DNA from: Aldehydirespirator sp965116965
GTDB taxonomy: Bacteria > Actinomycetota > Acidimicrobiia > Acidimicrobiales > Aldehydirespiratoraceae
DNA length: 64,000 nucleotides
Reading direction: 5' to 3'
Assembly: GCA_965116965.1 (NCBI GenBank)
Contig: OZ220743.1
Span: forward strand, 2,232,001-2,296,000
Below are positions 60,737 through 64,000 of this stretch, one piece after another (position 1 is the first letter of the stretch; every line of letters begins with the position of its first letter). The notes beneath the pieces were generated by a model that had not been told where the DNA came from, made no database searches, and saw nothing but the letters and a program-made list of their open reading frames with translations. The translations under genes were made by a program, and so were the position numbers.

Positions 60737-63700
60737 CTAGCGGAAGTCGCGGCTTCCGAGGGTGGCCGGCAGCGACAAGTGGGCCAGGTGCTCGGCTATG
60801 ACGTTGACCGCGCCCTCGTGGCGCTCCAGGCGGCCCCTGATAGTTAGCGCTCTGGCACCGAAGGCGAGCTTGCGGAACCGTGTTTGACAGCCCTTCGACA
60901 CGATCACGTTGATCAGGCCGGTCTCGTCCTCGAGGTTGATGAACATGGTGCCCCCGGCGGTGGCCGGCCGCTGGCGGTGCGACACCGTGCCGGCCACCTT
61001 CACCCGTCCGACCGGACAAGTCAGCAGATCCCCCGCGGCCACCACCCCCGCAGCATCCAGTTCGGCCCGGTGAAAGCGGGTCGGATGGCCGTCGGCAGAC
61101 ACCCCGGTGGCCCACAGATCGGCTGTGGCCTGCTCCGCTTCCGACATTGGCCGTAGCGCCGGCACCGTTGTTCCCGTGACCGCACCCGGTAGGCGGTCGG
61201 CGTCCGACTGGGCCACTGCGCCGGCCGTCCACAGCGCCTCGCGCCGGTCCAGTCCCAACGAGTCGAACGCTCCGGCCACCGCCAGCGCCTCCAGTACCGG
61301 CAAGTCCAGCGGCGGCAGGCGCCCCTGCCGCTTGCGTCCCCGGCCTGTGCGTCGCCGACTGTTGGTGGTCTGTCCGGCCGTCTCGGCCCTATCGGCCGCG
61401 AGCCTGCACTCCGACATGGCCCGCACCAGGTGTTCCATCGACTCATACGGAGCCCCCTCGGCCATGGCCGCGGCCAGCTCCGGGCCCACCCCCCGCACCG
61501 ACGACAGCCCCAGGCGCACTGCGGCCCCGCCCGTGGAGGTTTCGCACGGCTCCAGCACAGCCGCATCGGCCGACAGGTTGATGTCGGGGCCGTGCACCAC
61601 CACTCCGTGGCGGCGGGCGTCCTGGCACAGCGAGTGGGGCGAGTAGAAGCCCATCGGCTGGGCGTTGAGCAGCGCCGCGCAGAACGCGGCCGGATAGTGC
61701 AGCTTGATCCACGCCGAGGCGTACACCAGGTAGGCGAACGACACCGAATGGCTCTCGGGGAACCCGTAGTTGGCGAAGGCCACCAGCTTGTGCCAGATCT
61801 GCTCGCCTGCCTCTGTGCCGATGCCGCGCTCGGCCATACCCGCGAAGAACCGGCCCCGCAGCCGCTCCATGCGCTCCACCGACCGCTTGGCCCCCATCGC
61901 CCGGCGCAGCTCGTCGGACTCCGCCGGCGTGAACCCGGCCACATCGATGGCCATCTGCATGAGCTGCTCCTGGAACAGCGGCACCCCCAGCGTCTTGGCC
62001 AGCGAGCGCTCCAGCAGGGGATGCAGGTAGGTGACCGGCTCAGTGCCGTTGCGGCGCCGGATGTAGGGATGCACCGAGCCGCCCTGGATCGGGCCGGGCC
62101 GGATCAGCGCCACCTCCACCACCAGGTCGTAGAAGCAGCGGGGCCGCAGCCGGGGCAGCGTGGCCATCTGCGCCCTCGACTCCACCTGGAACACGCCCAC
62201 CGAGTCGGCCTCGCACAGCATGTCGTACACGGCGGGGTCCTGGGGCAGCGCGGCCAGGTCGATGCGCTCGCCGTGGGCTGAGGCCACCAGGTCCACGGCG
62301 TAGTGCAGCGCGGAGAGCATCCCCAGCCCCAGTAGGTCGAACTTCACCAGCCCCGCCGCCGCGCAGTCGTCCTTGTCCCACTGCAGCACCGACCGGTCGG
62401 CCATCGACGCCCACTCCACCGGGCACACCTCGGCGATTGGCCGGTCGCAGATCACCATCCCGCCTGAGTGGATGCCCAGATGGCGGGGCCCTCCCTCAGC
62501 CTCGGCGGCCAGGCGAAGCACGTCGGCACTGATGGCGTCGGGGTCGCGTCCTCCGGCGTCTCCGGCCGGGCCCGCAACCAGCTCGCCCAGGCCCCCGTAA
62601 CGGTCCAGCGACTTGGCCCAGGCGTCCTGGCGGGCGGGCGGATGGCCCAGTGCCTTGGCCATATCGCGCACCGCGGAGCGGCCCCGGTAAGTGATCACGT
62701 TGGCCACTTGGGCGGTGCGGTCCCGGCCGTAGCGCCCGTACACGTACTGGATCACCTCCTCGCGCCGATCGCTCTCGATGTCGATGTCTATGTCGGGCGG
62801 TCCGTCTCGCTCGGGCGACAGGAACCGCTCGAACAGCAGTTCCAGCGTCACCGAGTCCACGTTGGTGATGCCCAGCACGTAGCACACCGCCGAGTTGGCG
62901 GCCGAGCCCCGGCCCTGGCAGTAGATGTCGCGGCTGCGGCAGAACGACGTGATGTCCCATACCACCAGGAAGTAGCCCGGAAATCCGAGCCACTCGATCA
63001 TGTCCAACTCGTGGGTGATCTGGCGCCATGCCCCCGGGACCCGCTCTGCTTCGGGAGGGCCGTAGCGGGCCAGGGCTCCCTCGGCGGCGAGACGGCGCAG
63101 GAAGGCGGCCTCGTCCAGACCGTCGGGGCACGGGTACGGCGGCAGTTCCGGCACCACCAGCGACAGGTTGAACGCGCACTCCAACCCCAGCCGGGCCGCG
63201 GCCTCCACCACTCCGGGATAGCGGGCGAAACGGCGGGTCTGCTCGGCGCCGGAGCGCAAGTGAGCACTGCCCCAGGCGGGCAGCCAGCCGTCGTGGTCGT
63301 CAAGGCCGCTGCGGTCACCGACCGCGGCCAGCGCGTCGGCCAGACGGCGGTCGGCGGGCGTGGCGTAGCGCACCGCGTTGGTGCACACCGGCTGCACTCG
63401 GTGGCGCACCCCGAGCTCGGCTAGGGCGTCGTTGCGGTGGCTGTCGAGCGGGTCGCCGTGGTCCCACAGCTCCACGAACACGTTGCCGGAGCCGACCGCG
63501 CCGACCAGCCGACCGAGTTCCGCGGCCGCGGAACTCGGTCCGTGCTCCACCAGCGCCGAGGGCACCGCACCGTCGTGGGCACCGGTGAGGATGGCCCACC
63601 GGTCGCGGTGGGTCGCCGCGGCTTCCAGGAACTCCTCGGTCGACAGCCGGGGCTCGCCCTTGCGCCCGGCCATGTGGGCCCGGCTGATCAGCGTCCCCAG

Positions 63701-64000
63701 TGCTGCGTACCCGGCCGGGTCGCGGGCCAGCACCACCACCGAGCGGCTCAGCCGGCGCTTCTCGGTCAGAAGGGCGGGGCCGGACCTTCGAGACGAGCTG
63801 GGCGCATCCAGGGTGAGCTCCGCGCCGAACACCGTGGGCAGGCCGGCCTCCTCGGCGGCCTCGGCGAAGCGCACCACCCCGTAGAAACCGTCCCGGTCGG
63901 TCAACGCCAGGGCATCGAGTCCGAGCCGGGCTGTCTCAGCCACCAGCTCCTCCGGATTCGACGAGCCGTCCATGAAGCTGAACCGCGAGCAGGCGTGCAG
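60737..64000 (-). CDS. dnaE2: error-prone DNA polymerase III alpha subunit, DnaE2-type, truncated by window edge
   Basis: A C-family polymerase of at least 1087 residues, continuing beyond 64000. The visible N-terminus (LHACSRFSFMDGSSNPEELV) is the PHP domain, with HAC where active PHP domains have HCH or HxH. The palm holds the catalytic Asp motif PPDIDIDIESDRREEVIQYV and PDINLS; other landmarks are QGRGSAANSAVCYVLGIT, IHSGGMVICD, LFQEQLMQMA and GFPESHSVSFAYLVYASAWIK. The C-terminal OB fold (VAGTVSHRQRPATAGGTMFI) matches DnaE2. This replicase variant works with ImuA'/ImuB in SOS mutagenesis in actinobacteria; those partners are not visible here and may lie outside the window. Confidence 0.92.
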   Translation of the reverse strand: MHACSRFSFMDGSSNPEELVAETARLGLDALALTDRDGFYGVVRFAEAAEEAGLPTVFGAELTLDAPSSSRRSGPALLTEKRRLSRSVVVLARDPAGYAALGTLISRAHMAGRKGEPRLSTEEFLEAAATHRDRWAILTGAHDGAVPSALVEHGPSSAAAELGRLVGAVGSGNVFVELWDHGDPLDSHRNDALAELGVRHRVQPVCTNAVRYATPADRRLADALAAVGDRSGLDDHDGWLPAWGSAHLRSGAEQTRRFARYPGVVEAAARLGLECAFNLSLVVPELPPYPCPDGLDEAAFLRRLAAEGALARYGPPEAERVPGAWRQITHELDMIEWLGFPGYFLVVWDITSFCRSRDIYCQGRGSAANSAVCYVLGITNVDSVTLELLFERFLSPERDGPPDIDIDIESDRREEVIQYVYGRYGRDRTAQVANVITYRGRSAVRDMAKALGHPPARQDAWAKSLDRYGGLGELVAGPAGDAGGRDPDAISADVLRLAAEAEGGPRHLGIHSGGMVICDRPIAEVCPVEWASMADRSVLQWDKDDCAAAGLVKFDLLGLGMLSALHYAVDLVASAHGERIDLAALPQDPAVYDMLCEADSVGVFQVESRAQMATLPRLRPRCFYDLVVEVALIRPGPIQGGSVHPYIRRRNGTEPVTYLHPLLERSLAKTLGVPLFQEQLMQMAIDVAGFTPAESDELRRAMGAKRSVERMERLRGRFFAGMAERGIGTEAGEQIWHKLVAFANYGFPESHSVSFAYLVYASAWIKLHYPAAFCAALLNAQPMGFYSPHSLCQDARRHGVVVHGPDINLSADAAVLEPCETSTGGAAVRLGLSSVRGVGPELAAAMAEGAPYESMEHLVRAMSECRLAADRAETAGQTTNSRRRTGRGRKRQGRLPPLDLPVLEALAVAGAFDSLGLDRREALWTAGAVAQSDADRLPGAVTGTTVPALRPMSEAEQATADLWATGVSADGHPTRFHRAELDAAGVVAAGDLLTCPVGRVKVAGTVSHRQRPATAGGTMFINLEDETGLINVIVSKGCQTRFRKLAFGARALTIRGRLERHEGAVNVIAEHLAHLSLPATLGSRDFR

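Overview
The window is high-GC bacterial DNA, most simply read as an actinobacterium of the Acidimicrobiia type. Markers for this are an MshC-type mycothiol ligase, an InhA-like enoyl-ACP reductase, a CarD transcription factor, a DnaE2-type polymerase, thrS followed by a HIT gene, many GTG starts with GTGA overlaps, and surface proteins with Cys-containing SLH-like repeats. The lineage is an inference; no rRNA gene is present. One tRNA gene (Pro, TGG) was found and no CRISPR array.

Layout. 1-3.2 kb: a truncated coiled-coil M23 peptidase, thiamine pyrophosphokinase and a PLP aminotransferase. 3.5-7.2 kb (minus): an SLH/propeller/M23 surface protein, a beheaded SLH-RCC1 fragment and a small membrane coiled-coil protein. 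7.3-12.2 kb (minus): a lone ABC ATPase and a heterodimeric ABC exporter. 12.4-14.8 kb: two coupled CNNM/CBS membrane proteins. 14.9-19.6 kb: fabI diverging from mshC-thrS-HIT. 19.7-25.6 kb: an accessory zone with an antitoxin/toxin pair and a decayed copy of it, a secreted protein with a C-terminal hydrophobic hairpin, a large SLH-metallopeptidase-CHAP protein, and a HEPN/MNT pair. 25.9-31.4 kb: an unrecognised protein, a molybdenum hydroxylase (MoCo subunit plus an FAD/2Fe-2S fusion) and tRNA-Pro. 31.5-38.1 kb: three acyl-CoA dehydrogenases surrounding a lower-GC insert (Fic enzyme, HTH/GIY-YIG-like protein) and a CadI/ArsI-type dioxygenase. 38.2-42.1 kb: a frameshifted methyltransferase, a luciferase-like oxidoreductase, a thiolase and an SDR. 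42.2-47.6 kb (minus): carD, a CapA-like protein, an N-acyl-D-amino-acid deacylase-like protein, an unknown and a HAD-like protein. 47.7-52.8 kb: a complete BMP-family ABC importer operon. 53-57.5 kb: two divergent class III CoA-transferases and a GH3 glycosidase. 57.7-60.7 kb: VapBC, an ISL3-type insertion sequence and the 5' part of an alcohol dehydrogenase. 60.7-64 kb: dnaE2-like polymerase running off the edge.

The genes suggest an aerobic heterotroph that uses fatty/acyl-CoA substrates and imported small molecules.

The most unusual property is a dispersed composite repeat of about 70-110 bp. It occurs at nine loci in the short gaps around otherwise ordinary genes. At several loci it is readable as protein (RAARERSEQERE) and appears to supply the C-terminus or a possible N-terminal extension of the neighbouring gene. 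The second point of interest is the lower-GC locus at 20.8-24.2 kb, where a surface-anchored protease/CHAP protein sits with a small secreted hairpin protein.
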